A stretch of DNA of 64,000 bases, taken from the NCBI RefSeq assembly GCF_030412785.1, contig NZ_CP125295.1, forward strand, positions 2,666,001-2,730,000, given 5' to 3'. Source of the stretch: Paraburkholderia sabiae. Lineage in GTDB: Bacteria > Pseudomonadota > Gammaproteobacteria > Burkholderiales > Burkholderiaceae. Below are positions 53,715-63,181 of this stretch, in pieces. Below the pieces are notes generated by a model. That model was not told where the DNA came from. It searched no databases and worked only from the letters and a program-made list of their open reading frames with translations. The translations under genes were made by a program, and so were the position numbers. The first letter of the stretch is position 1. The number at the start of each line of letters is the position of its first letter.

Positions 53715-54698
53715 ATGTCATCCTCTTGTCTTCGGGTCGTCTTTCTCGACAAAGCGACAATTCCACCAACGACAAATTTGAAGGAGCTACCGTTCGGACA
53801 CACGCTCGAGCTGCACGACTCAACGAAGCCCGACCAGGTCGGCGAGCGTATTCGCAATGCAGACGTCGTCATCACCAACAAGGTGAAGCTCGGTGGCGAC
53901 GCCCTCGCGCAAGCGAAAAACCTGAAGCTAATCGCCATCGCGGCCACTGGCTCGGACAACGTGGACCTTTCCGCGTGCAACGAGCGAGGTATCACAGTGT
54001 GCAACATCAGGAACTACGCGGTGAACACGGTCCCCGAGCACACATTCGCATTGATTTTTGCCCTTCGCAGGAGCCTCGCGCCCTATCGCACTGCAGTCCA
54101 AGCAGGCCGTTGGCGAGAGTCCGACCAGTTCTGCTTCTTCGATTACCCCATCAGCGACGTGGCAGGTTCGACGCTCGGCGTTATCGGTGATGGTGCGTTG
54201 GGCAGGGCGACCGCCGAAATCGGAAAAGCTCTAGGGATGAAAGTTTTGTTTTCGGCTTTCAAGGGTCGCGATGACATGGGCGTCCTCTACACCCCGTTCG
54301 AACGTGTCCTCGCAGAATCCGACATCATCACGCTCCATTGTCCGCTCGTTGATGAAACCAGGAACCTAATAGACGACGCCGAATTTGTGCAAATGAAGCG
54401 TCGCCCGCTTCTCATTAACACTGCTCGGGGCGGGCTCGTGAATGAAGGCGCCCTTGTCCGTGCGCTCCAGGATGGCTTGATTTCAGGTGCTGGCTTCGAT
54501 GTAGTGACTGAGGAGCCGTTGTCAAGCGACAACCCGTTGAATGAAATCCTGAATCACCCTGGGTTCATCCTGACGCCTCACGTCGCGTGGGCTAGCAAGG
54601 AAGCAATTCAGTCGCTCGCCGACCAGCTAATGGACAACGTCACAGCGTATGTTCAGGGCTCACCGAGAAACGTTGTGAACGCCCCTGCCGGCAATTGA
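53715..54698 (+). CDS. D-2-hydroxyacid dehydrogenase, hydroxypyruvate-reductase (HprA) type, copy 2
   Basis: The 327-residue enzyme is a very close paralogue of the 47245-48234 product, sharing VVFLD, IPPTT, ELPF, NAVNTVPEHTF-type phrases and the motifs GVIGDGALG, INTARGGLVNE, VTEEPL and LTPHVAWAS. AAGGAAAAA lies upstream of ATG 53715. It precedes glycerate kinase by about 270 bases, which supports hydroxypyruvate (or tartronate semialdehyde) reduction to glycerate as its reaction. The region between has no gene. Confidence 0.92.
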   Translation: MSSSCLRVVFLDKATIPPTTNLKELPFGHTLELHDSTKPDQVGERIRNADVVITNKVKLGGDALAQAKNLKLIAIAATGSDNVDLSACNERGITVCNIRNYAVNTVPEHTFALIFALRRSLAPYRTAVQAGRWRESDQFCFFDYPISDVAGSTLGVIGDGALGRATAEIGKALGMKVLFSAFKGRDDMGVLYTPFERVLAESDIITLHCPLVDETRNLIDDAEFVQMKRRPLLINTARGGLVNEGALVRALQDGLISGAGFDVVTEEPLSSDNPLNEILNHPGFILTPHVAWASKEAIQSLADQLMDNVTAYVQGSPRNVVNAPAGN

Positions 54699-54969
54699 TA
54701 CCGTCGTTGACGTCGCTCTCGCCATCGTCCGGATAGTAGTCGGCCCGCGAGGTGGCGCCAGTCTGTTGATTTCACAGAGGCCGAGATCTGAAGTCGTACC
54801 TTCACCTCTACCCTCAATTTGCGGGAACAGATGGTGCCAGTTGTCGTGACTGTGCATCTGCCTGAAAAACCCCACTGAAGTACGCCATGGAACCGTGCAT
54901 TTGCACGATGGCGACGCTCGCACGGGTCCGTACCATTCTCGCCAATCACTCCAGCGAGCAGGCCCTTCC

Positions 54970-56112
54970 GTGAAAATTGTCATCGCCCCGGATTCTTTCA
55001 AAGAGAGTCTATCTGCTGCCGAAGCGGCCCGGCTTATCCAGGCAGGATTTTCCGAGGTGTTTCCTCACGCCCGATTTGCCAGCCTACCCATCGCGGACGG
55101 CGGTGAAGGCACAGTCAACGCGCTAAAGGAACCACTGAAGGCGCGATTGCACTCCGCAACGGTGCGTGACCCGTTGGGCCGCCCGGTTGAGGCGGATTTT
55201 GGCTTGACCGACACCCGAGTGGCCATTCTCGAGATGGCGTCCGCTTGCGGATTGCACCTGCTTTCGTCACACGAACGCGACCCACGGGTCGCGACCAGTC
55301 GCGGTTTGGGCGAGCTTGTTCTGGCTGCGATAGACGCCGGCGCGCGCCACTTTATCGTCGGACTTGGTGGAAGTGCGACCAATGATTGCGGCGTCGGATT
55401 CTTAAACGCTCTAGGGATCCGCTTCCTGGACAGCGACGGCCGAGACATCTCCGACGGCGCCGCAGACCTGCAAAGACTCAAACACATAGACTGTAGTGGA
55501 CTCGACGCACGAATCGCAGCCTGCACGTTCGACGTAGCTTGCGATGTCGACAATCCATTGTGTGGCCCAACGGGAGCCTCAGCCGTCTTCGGCCCTCAAA
55601 AAGGGGCCACATTGGAGATGATTCCCGTCCTTGACGCCTCGTTGCGTCATGTCGCAGATGTTATTCAACGCGACTTCGACCTCCCGGTGGCGACAACTCC
55701 TGGGGCCGGGGCGGCAGGCGGAGTGGGTGCGGCCATGCTCGCGTTTTTGCGTGCGAATCTGCGACCGGGGTCCGAAATTATCACGGACGCGCTTGGGTTG
55801 GAGCAGGCCATCGTAGGCGCCGACTTCGTCATAACGGGGGAAGGCTGCGTCGATGGCCAGACATCCCGTGGTAAAGCACCCATGGGGGTTGCCAGGGTTG
55901 CCGCCCGTTTGGGCGTGCCGGTCATAGCGCTAGGTGGCGCCGTGACCGCAGACATCGAGGACCTTAATCATGTCGGCATTCACGCCGCCTTCCCATCCGT
56001 ACGTCGCGCGTGCTCGTTGGATGACGCTCTACGAGAGGCCGCTGCCAACCTGCAAGCCACTGCGCGAAACGTTGCTGCGGCCGTTCGCTTGGGAATGGCG
56101 ATCAAAAGGTAG
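54970..56112 (+). CDS. glxK: Glycerate kinase (type I, GlxK/GarK family)
   Basis: This 380-residue protein has the family start KIVIAPDSFKESLSAAEAA, IADGGEGTVNAL, GLGGSATNDCGVGFL, DVDNPLCGPTGASAVFGPQKGA cut as CGPTGASAVFGPQKG, and ITGEGCVDGQT. Type I enzymes make 2-phosphoglycerate from D-glycerate and ATP. It starts with GTG at 54970. It stands between an HprA-type dehydrogenase and pyruvate kinase, giving an almost complete run from hydroxypyruvate to pyruvate (enolase would be supplied elsewhere). Confidence 0.94.
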   Translation: MKIVIAPDSFKESLSAAEAARLIQAGFSEVFPHARFASLPIADGGEGTVNALKEPLKARLHSATVRDPLGRPVEADFGLTDTRVAILEMASACGLHLLSSHERDPRVATSRGLGELVLAAIDAGARHFIVGLGGSATNDCGVGFLNALGIRFLDSDGRDISDGAADLQRLKHIDCSGLDARIAACTFDVACDVDNPLCGPTGASAVFGPQKGATLEMIPVLDASLRHVADVIQRDFDLPVATTPGAGAAGGVGAAMLAFLRANLRPGSEIITDALGLEQAIVGADFVITGEGCVDGQTSRGKAPMGVARVAARLGVPVIALGGAVTADIEDLNHVGIHAAFPSVRRACSLDDALREAAANLQATARNVAAAVRLGMAIKR

Positions 56113-56156
56113 TAGGCCGCCTTCGACACGGCCCCTCAATCAACAGGAACACGTCC

Positions 56157-57605
56157 ATGCGCTCTACGAAAATTGTCGCCACTCTCGGCCCAGCCAGCTC
56201 TACAGAAGCAATCATTGAAAGCCTCGCTATTGCGGGAGCCAACGTATTCCGCCTTAACTTCAGCCACGGCAGCCACGCGGACCATGCAAGTCGCCACGCA
56301 ATGATCCGCAATGTCGAAGCTCGACTGGGAAGGCCTCTGGGTATCCTCATTGACCTGCAGGGACCAAAGCTTCGAGTCGGAAAATTCGCAGAGCAAGCCC
56401 CTACGCTTCACCGTGGGCACGAGTTCGTATTCGACACAAACGAAGCACCCGGCAATGGCACCAGGGTACATTTGCCGCACCCTGAAATCTTCTCCGCAGT
56501 GTCACCCGGTGACCGACTCCTGGTCGATGATGGAAAGATGCAGTTTCGAGTCATCAGCGCGGACCTTGAACGCATCGTTACATGCGTGGAGACGGACGGG
56601 TGCATCTCCGACCGCAAAGGTGTGAGCGTGCCGGAAGCGCGCCTCTCTATTCCCGCGTTGTCAGAGAAAGACAAGACAGACCTGGCATTCGGTCTGAGCC
56701 TCGGCGTCGATTGGGTAGCACTCTCGTTTGTTCAGTGTGCCGAGGATGTCATCGAAGCGCGCGCACTCATCGGCGAGCGGGCTGCCATCGTCTCGAAGAT
56801 TGAGAAACCGCAAGCGCTTGAGAACATCGTCGATATTCTGGACGCGTCAGATGGCTTGATGGTCGCACGCGGAGACTTGGGCGTCGAAATGCCACCCGAA
56901 GATGTTCCGGCCGTTCAGAAGCATCTCGTACAGCTGGCGCGAGGAACCGGAAAGCCTGTCATCGTGGCAACACAGATGCTGGAGTCAATGACAACAGCGA
57001 GTACCCCGACCCGCGCGGAGGCATCAGATGTCGCGACGGCGGTTTATGATGGCGTCGATGCGGTGATGTTATCCGCCGAGTCAGCTTCTGGGCAGTTCCC
57101 TGTCGAGGCAGTTCAATTTATGTCCAGAATCATCGACAAAACGGAGGCGGACCCGCTACATCGCCGCTTGATGAAGGCTAGTGGCACTGACCCGGTCGCT
57201 GATGGAACCGACGCCATTGGTGCGGCGATACAAGCAATCTCTCGTACATTGCCCGTGGCCGTAGCCGTCACTTACACCACGACCGGGGGCACTCCCCTGA
57301 GGGTAGCTCGTCTGCGCCCCAGCGCGTCAATTCTAAGCCTTGGTCCACGAATTGAGATTGCTCGCCGCTTGTGTCTTGCGTGGGGCGTCATGGCGCGCAC
57401 AAGCGCCGCGGCCGAAACCACCGAGGACGTCGTGTCCCTTGCCGTATCTGCGGTCCAGGCAACCGGGTTGAACACGTCCAATAAGGCGGTCGTGGTCGCT
57501 TCCGGCGTGCCATTCGGTCTTCCGGGCTCGACAAATCTCCTGCGCGTCATTCTTCCGGCAGAAATTGAACGCCTGGCAACGCAGGAACCCATGCTCGCCT
57601 GCTGA
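56157..57605 (+). CDS. pykA: Pyruvate kinase
   Basis: The 482-residue enzyme has RSTKIVATLGPAS, NVFRLNFSHGSH, DLQGPKLRVG, the active-site Lys in VSKIEKPQALENI and LMVARGDLGVEMP, then MLESMTTASTPTRAEASDVA cut as MLESMTTASTPTRAE. It turns PEP and ADP into pyruvate and ATP. It is 44 bases downstream of glycerate kinase and is dedicated to this catabolic operon rather than placed with glycolytic genes, as happens in glycerate/glycolate gene groups. Confidence 0.95.
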   Translation: MRSTKIVATLGPASSTEAIIESLAIAGANVFRLNFSHGSHADHASRHAMIRNVEARLGRPLGILIDLQGPKLRVGKFAEQAPTLHRGHEFVFDTNEAPGNGTRVHLPHPEIFSAVSPGDRLLVDDGKMQFRVISADLERIVTCVETDGCISDRKGVSVPEARLSIPALSEKDKTDLAFGLSLGVDWVALSFVQCAEDVIEARALIGERAAIVSKIEKPQALENIVDILDASDGLMVARGDLGVEMPPEDVPAVQKHLVQLARGTGKPVIVATQMLESMTTASTPTRAEASDVATAVYDGVDAVMLSAESASGQFPVEAVQFMSRIIDKTEADPLHRRLMKASGTDPVADGTDAIGAAIQAISRTLPVAVAVTYTTTGGTPLRVARLRPSASILSLGPRIEIARRLCLAWGVMARTSAAAETTEDVVSLAVSAVQATGLNTSNKAVVVASGVPFGLPGSTNLLRVILPAEIERLATQEPMLAC

Positions 57606-57637
57606 TTTGTGAGCCGCCACCTGCTATTCTCCCGAGA

Positions 57638-58816
57638 ATGAACGGGCGAATTGACTCCAGACTTGCGGCACAGATCGTCGAGCAGGTAACGAACGTACTG
57701 CCGTTCGATATCAATGTGATGGACGCGAAAGGGTCCGTGGTCGCGAGCACGGACCCAACGCGTGTCGGCACTTTTCACAGCGGCGCGCAGATGGTGTTGG
57801 GCAGCTCGCGGGAAGTCGAGATTGACGACGCCACGGCGGCTCGAATCACGAACGTTCGCCCGGGCGTCAACCTACCCCTGGTGGTACGCGGGAAATTGAT
57901 TGGAGTCGTCGGGCTGACCGGCGCACCCGATGAAGTTCGTCGGTTTGGAAAACTGCTACAAGGAATGGCTCAGCTTATTCTCGAGCGAGAACAGTTGACG
58001 CTAGAGCTCAGGCGAGAGGAACGACACAAAGAAGAGTTCATCCGGCAGGCCATCAACGAACGTTCAGAAAGCTCTCGTGAAGACCTCGCTGCTTGGGCCG
58101 AGCGGCTGGGAATAGACCTGACCGTGACTCGATGCGCGGTTTTATGTCGCTTTACCTTCAATCAAACTGACCAGAACGCTCTCTTGTCCGAGCTGGAACA
58201 AGTTCAGGCTCACCTTACCGCGCAGCGCCCCGATTTCATGGTCGCACGGAGTTCTCTCAGTGAGTTGGCCATTTTCCGTGAGTTCGAGGTTGACGCAGCT
58301 AACCCGTATCAAGCCGCAGAGACGGCGCACAAGGTGCTGCACGAAGTAAAGACGCTAATAGCATCGGTCTGCAAGCGTTCATTTCTTCTTGCGCTTGGCG
58401 TCGCTCTGCCAAACATCGATGGCCTCAGACAATCTTGGACTTGCGCCATCAACACGCTGCAAGCAGGCGAGGCACAGCGCAGCAATGGCGCTGGGGAGCA
58501 CTGTTTCTCCTATTATGACCATCGGCTTGCGGTCCTGTTCTCAACGCTACCTGACAACTGGGCCCTTGCGGAGCTTTTATTGCCGCTGCGGCGCCTGTTG
58601 GACACCGAACGGGATGCGCCCCTTCTGCAACACACGCTGAACGTGTGGTATGAACACGAGGCTCATCCTACTCGCACCGCAAAAGCGCTCGGAATACATC
58701 GAAATACCCTCGACTATCGGTTAAAAAAGATAAACGATGCAACGGGATTGAATCTGTCTACGTTCGAGGATTCCGTGATGATGTATATAGCGCTTCGGCG
58801 GATGACCTGTAATTGA
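57638..58816 (+). CDS. cdaR: CdaR-family carbohydrate diacid regulator
   Basis: This 392-residue protein has an N-terminal sugar-diacid-recognition domain (about 1-130, with ASTDPTRVGTFHSGA), a middle GGDEF-like/CdaR domain, and a C-terminal PucR-type HTH: HTLNVWYEHEAHPTRTAKALGIHRNTLDYRLKKI shortened ALGIHRNTLDYRL. E. coli CdaR activates glucarate, galactarate and glycerate genes in response to diacids or glycerate. It is the last gene of the dctA-hprA-glxK-pykA group and probably controls it, adding a second layer to the LysR at 48586. Confidence 0.92.
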   Translation: MNGRIDSRLAAQIVEQVTNVLPFDINVMDAKGSVVASTDPTRVGTFHSGAQMVLGSSREVEIDDATAARITNVRPGVNLPLVVRGKLIGVVGLTGAPDEVRRFGKLLQGMAQLILEREQLTLELRREERHKEEFIRQAINERSESSREDLAAWAERLGIDLTVTRCAVLCRFTFNQTDQNALLSELEQVQAHLTAQRPDFMVARSSLSELAIFREFEVDAANPYQAAETAHKVLHEVKTLIASVCKRSFLLALGVALPNIDGLRQSWTCAINTLQAGEAQRSNGAGEHCFSYYDHRLAVLFSTLPDNWALAELLLPLRRLLDTERDAPLLQHTLNVWYEHEAHPTRTAKALGIHRNTLDYRLKKINDATGLNLSTFEDSVMMYIALRRMTCN

Positions 58817-59862
58817 CAGGTGACAGACAGAGACGTGTTTGACCGCAAGCAACTGCCGTTACAACGGTTCGTCGTCAGCTATCTTGAGAATCGCGCATCG
58901 GACGCTATTCGATTCGTCGCCGACCTCGCGTGCCATGTGTCGGACCTTCATGCGGTTACAAGTGCCGTTCGTGCCGGCGTGACACCTGGCAACTTGCTCG
59001 TCATAAGAAAATCAGCATCCGAAAGGAATGCCGTTTTCTTTTCGCAATCTCGTCAGGAACGTCTGGGTCGGTCGGCATTCCGATCCGCATAGGTGATCGT
59101 GCGTGAATAGTGACGCCAGTTCGTTCATCGCGCGATTCTCAATGCCAATCAATTGTTCTTCGAGCCGGTTCTTAATACACCGATAAAGCGTGTGATTGCA
59201 TCAGAACGTCTCGGCGACATCGCGCTGCGTGATCGGCGTGAGGCGACGGTCTGCGAAGTCGCAAGTACGCGTTCGTCTGTAGTCTTCAGGTATGGCCGAA
59301 CAGCCGGCAGACGCGGACCTCCCCAACTCTCGCCGTGATAACTGCCGCCTTATCACGGCAATCACTTTCACGGTGAGGGTCATCGGACCGGTGTCGACCC
59401 TCTCCGGTCAGACGGCCGTCTCCAAAGCGGTCAGTCAGTCGAATCAAGGTTTTCGCGAACTGGAGTGCCATAAAGCGGCCGTTGGCGACCTCACATAATC
59501 GGCCATCTGCGGTCGTTCGCGAGGACGCCAAGAACGACGTTCAGGCGTCGGCTTCGATACCGAAAGAGGACCCTCGGCAGGCTGATCACCCTCTCTCCGG
59601 AATAGTCCGTTAGCGATTGCCCTAGTGAGCTTTCGTATCCGGGCGCGAAGCCGATCCGCCCGTCGTGCAAGCCCTTCGAGCACGTAATGCTTTGTACCGC
59701 GGGCGGCGCTATCTCGTCATTGAGTTGCGAAGCCCGGTTTCCCGCGCCCGATTCCGCAATGTTTGTGCGAAGGTCGCGGGCATGCGCGTATTGTCGTGCG
59801 TGAGCTTAACGATTCACGGACCGGCCTGCCCGGTTAAGTTCGACGCGAGATCGACGTCCGCG
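58817..59862. other. Gene-poor kilobase, nothing recognised
   Basis: About 1,050 bases without a supported gene. Open frames of 60-95 codons occur on both strands (for example 58820-59092 plus and 59286-59531 minus), but none shows a family motif or ribosome site and the translations are Arg/Ser-rich, as expected for noncoding GC-rich DNA. It may be a decayed mobile element; I could not identify one. Confidence 0.5.
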
Positions 59863-61314
59863 TCATGCTGGTTTAACCGGACCGGCCAGCTTTGCGCCGC
59901 AACGCGATTCATCGGCGCACAGGGCGCCTAGTGTCGCGGTCGCTCTATCGAGCCGTGCCGACCACGGGTATCCATAGTTCAGACGCACGCGATGGCGAAA
60001 AGCGCCATCCGCAGAGAAGATAGGTCCTGGCGCGACGCTGATGCCACTACTGAGCGCAGCCTGGAAGAACTGTATCGCGTCTACGTGATCCGGCAGCGCT
60101 ACCCATGTGAAATAGCCGCCGTCAGACTTAGTCGCCGTCGTATTGGCCGGGAAGTACCGGTTGATCGCGTCGAGCATCTGTGATTGCTGATTGGCCAACT
60201 CGCGACGTAGTTTGCGCAGGAACCGTTCAAAGCCGCCGTGCTCCAGATAGTCGGCGATTGCGCGCTGTGCCGGCATGCTGGCCGATAGCGTGGTCATCCA
60301 TTTCGCACTTTCCAGTCCGCGCGCGAACCTTCCGGCTGCCGCCCAGCCGATGCGATATCCGGGCGCAAGGCACTTCGCGAACGATCCACAATGAATGACA
60401 AGACCTTTCCGGTCGAAGAATTTGGCCGGACGCACCGGATCCTGGCCAAAATGCAACTCGTTGTAGACGTCATCCTCGATGAGCGGCACGTCGTGTCTGG
60501 CGAGCAGATCAACTAGCGCCTGCTTTTTGGAATCGCCCAGCGTCACCCCGGTCGGGTTGTGGAACGAGGTCATGAACCAGCAGGCCCGAACGGGATATTG
60601 CTCCAGCGCCCGCGCGAGCGCTTCCAGATCATGACCGTGTACCGGGTCGACAGGAATCTCCACTATGTTCAGCCTCAGACGCTCGATAGCCTGCAGCGCT
60701 GCATAGAACGTCGGCTTTTCGATCACGATCACATCGCCTGGAGCGACGAGCAACTGGGCAGCGAGCGTCAGGGCTTCGAGTGCACCGCTGGTAATGACGA
60801 TCTCGTCGACGGGCACGGTCATCCCTGCCATCAGGTAACGCAACGAAATCTGTTGACGCAATCCCTCGTGCCCCGGCGGAAGAGAGTCACCCATGCTAGC
60901 CAGGTCCGTTGAACGATTGACAGTCGCGCACGACTTGCCGACGCGCGCCATTGGAAACAACGCGGGGCTCAGGAACGCGGAACCAAGCGGGACAGTCTCG
61001 GGCTGCCTGATCGTCTTGAGAACCTCGAAGACAAGGTCGCTGATATTGACGGTCTTCGGGTCGACACCCGTCGAGCTCGCGGACCTTTGCCGCGACGATT
61101 GTCCGGTGTTCGGCGACACGAAATAGCCTGAACGCGGACGCGCTCTAATCATGCCCCTATTTTCGAGCAGGTAGTAGGCGCGAAACACCGTCGCGGGGCT
61201 CACGCCCCATGCCTTGCACGCCGCGCGAACCGAAGGAATACGTGCGCCGGGTGGCAGATCACCGCGCTTGATGAGTTCACTGATCTGGTCGGCTAACCGC
61301 TCGTATCGTTTCAC
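59863..61314 (-). CDS. MocR-type regulator (GntR HTH fused to aminotransferase domain)
   Basis: The 483-residue protein has an N-terminal GntR winged helix (about 1-70, LPPGARIPSVRAACKAWGVSPATVFRAYYLLE cut as GVSPATVFRAYYLLE). A linker and a fold-type I PLP domain follow, with TSGALEALTLAAQLL, WFMTSFHNPTGVTLG, IEDDVYNELHFG and the PLP-lysine region HCGSFAKCLAPGYRIGW. MocR proteins use PLP or an aldimine as effector. It is related to the partial gene at 63182 and divergent from an EAL-domain gene. Regulated genes are unknown. Confidence 0.93.
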   Translation of the reverse strand: MKRYERLADQISELIKRGDLPPGARIPSVRAACKAWGVSPATVFRAYYLLENRGMIRARPRSGYFVSPNTGQSSRQRSASSTGVDPKTVNISDLVFEVLKTIRQPETVPLGSAFLSPALFPMARVGKSCATVNRSTDLASMGDSLPPGHEGLRQQISLRYLMAGMTVPVDEIVITSGALEALTLAAQLLVAPGDVIVIEKPTFYAALQAIERLRLNIVEIPVDPVHGHDLEALARALEQYPVRACWFMTSFHNPTGVTLGDSKKQALVDLLARHDVPLIEDDVYNELHFGQDPVRPAKFFDRKGLVIHCGSFAKCLAPGYRIGWAAAGRFARGLESAKWMTTLSASMPAQRAIADYLEHGGFERFLRKLRRELANQQSQMLDAINRYFPANTTATKSDGGYFTWVALPDHVDAIQFFQAALSSGISVAPGPIFSADGAFRHRVRLNYGYPWSARLDRATATLGALCADESRCGAKLAGPVKPA

Positions 61315-61559
61315 CTCGCGTGCTCCTCACAAAAAAAGCATTGGGGGCGTCGGACCGCCGCGCTCGCCCCGCGCCTGACGCCCGAAGATAACCGCTTTTC
61401 AATCTGATACGGCTTTTCTTTTGCCATCTGCTTCTATTGCGGACGCACACACGCTGGCAAAGTGCGGCGCAGAACGGTTCATTTCTTTCAATGTTTCGCC
61501 TACGCGTAGCGGTCCGATTGATAACGATTTTCAGGCCGAATTCTTTTAGCGATAAATCA

Positions 61560-63116
61560 ATGGTATTTGGATTCCCCGTATCAACAATCAGGCGCAGCGC
61601 CTTCACTGCGCTTTGTCGTGCCTCGAGTCGAGGGTTCGCAGTCGTCCTGGTCATCTGCGCAGGCATCTCGCGCGCTCTTGCGGGTCCACTCGAAACGGAT
61701 TCGGGTCGCATTCTCACATTTGAACGCAACGTCTGGCAGCAATTGACGCACTGGCTCGCTGATCCACCGGCGCTCCCAATTCGCTTTGGCTCAGCCTGCG
61801 GATCTATTGCGCAGTTGCCAGTTTTTCCCGCTGCCGTTGCCGGACCGGTCGCCGGTCCGATGCCGATACGGACCAATACTTGCGATTCGCTCGACGACAC
61901 GCGTGCCGTTGTCACAGGCACCGCTGCTGCAACGGACAGTTTGGCGCCGAAAGTTGTGATGCTGCTAATGGAGCTGCCTTGGCAAATTCGCGGCCACGCA
62001 GCGGCAGTTCGAGACGGGTTTCTGGCTTCTGACGCGGTAGCCGCGATTGATTCGCGGGTCGACCGGACGGAGCACTCGTCCGAATCGGCAACGATGTCGT
62101 CCCCAAATTGCTCGCCGGGGAAGGGTTGCGAAGAGCGATCGGTCTCGCCTTCGATCGGCACCGACGCACGTGCCCGGGCACAGCCCCCGGCCAGGACTGC
62201 CGCGCAACATACTTCAGTATGGACCATATTGAGGTTTGTATTGTGGCCGATCCTCGCGGGAGGCCTGATCGTTGTTGCCTGTTGGGCCCTCAAAAGCTGG
62301 TTTCGCTACGAGAAGTCGCTGCTGCGTGCTGCGCGTGCTGGGCTGCGTCGCGGCGAGTTCCATGTTGAGTACCAACCCGTCGTTGGGATCAGGCGAGCCA
62401 GATGCGTTGGCGTCGACGCGTTGTTGCGATGGGACAATCAGAAGTACGGCGCGTTGGGCCCCGCTCACTATATGAAGCTCATTGAGAACAGTAATCTGAT
62501 CGGACCGATGACGCGATTGGTCCTGTCGCGCGCCGCTCAGGAACTGGGGGAAATCGGCGCTCCGAAAGCGCTCTACCTGGGCGTTTCCGCTCCTGCTGCT
62601 TACCTGGTGAGTTCCGCGTTCATCGCCGTTCTAGGCGAGATTGGCTCCCTCGGTCTTCCGCCGGTGATACTAAAGATCGGGGCAGGCAATGCGAAGAAGT
62701 TTAAAAAACGTCTCATCCCGATGATGGCGCAGGCGCGCGATAAAGGAATGCGTTTTGCCCTGTCGGCCGTGCGTCCCACTGACCTCGGACCTGAACTGCC
62801 AGCAGACATGAGCTTTGAGATGGTGAAGATCGGCAGGGAGGTGATGGGAATGGATCCCAATGAGCGCTCCAGACAGATCAGTGCGTTGACGAGCATGGGC
62901 CACGACATGGGCGCCGTGGTCGTTGTCGAAGGCATTGAGAACGCGGCGCATCACAATGTCGCGCGGGCGAGCCGTGCCGAGTTTGGTCAAGGGTTCTTCT
63001 ATAGCCGCGCACTCAGCGCCGGCCGGCTGAAGGTATTTCTCGAGGCCGCCAACGCACCGTCCTCAACTGGCGCAGGAGCCTCGACTGTGCTCGGCTGGCG
63101 GGTCCGAAACTTCTAA
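61560..63116 (+). CDS. Membrane protein with degenerate EAL domain
   Basis: This product (518 residues from ATG 61560) has a membrane segment near the N-terminus (FAVVLVICAGIS), a periplasmic region of about 180 residues with paired cysteines (SACGSI, NTCDSLDD), a second membrane segment (PILAGGLIVVACWAL) and a C-terminal EAL domain. The ExLLR motif reads DALLRW, the usual NLS Asn is lost, DDFGTG is absent and KIDRSF is KIGREV, whereas EGIEN and QGFFYSR remain. It is probably a c-di-GMP receptor or inactive signalling protein. Starts at 61491 (ATG) and 61437 (TTG) are possible; none has a clear ribosome site. Confidence 0.82.
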   Translation: MVFGFPVSTIRRSAFTALCRASSRGFAVVLVICAGISRALAGPLETDSGRILTFERNVWQQLTHWLADPPALPIRFGSACGSIAQLPVFPAAVAGPVAGPMPIRTNTCDSLDDTRAVVTGTAAATDSLAPKVVMLLMELPWQIRGHAAAVRDGFLASDAVAAIDSRVDRTEHSSESATMSSPNCSPGKGCEERSVSPSIGTDARARAQPPARTAAQHTSVWTILRFVLWPILAGGLIVVACWALKSWFRYEKSLLRAARAGLRRGEFHVEYQPVVGIRRARCVGVDALLRWDNQKYGALGPAHYMKLIENSNLIGPMTRLVLSRAAQELGEIGAPKALYLGVSAPAAYLVSSAFIAVLGEIGSLGLPPVILKIGAGNAKKFKKRLIPMMAQARDKGMRFALSAVRPTDLGPELPADMSFEMVKIGREVMGMDPNERSRQISALTSMGHDMGAVVVVEGIENAAHHNVARASRAEFGQGFFYSRALSAGRLKVFLEAANAPSSTGAGASTVLGWRVRNF

Positions 63117-63181
63117 GCGAATTGTTACACCGGCAACCGTATCGGGTCGGGACAGTTTCACTTAATTAGCATAACATAATA

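Noticed and set aside
58820..59092. 90-codon plus-strand frame after cdaR
   Set aside because: No ribosome site, no motif and no context; it could be chance in GC-rich DNA.
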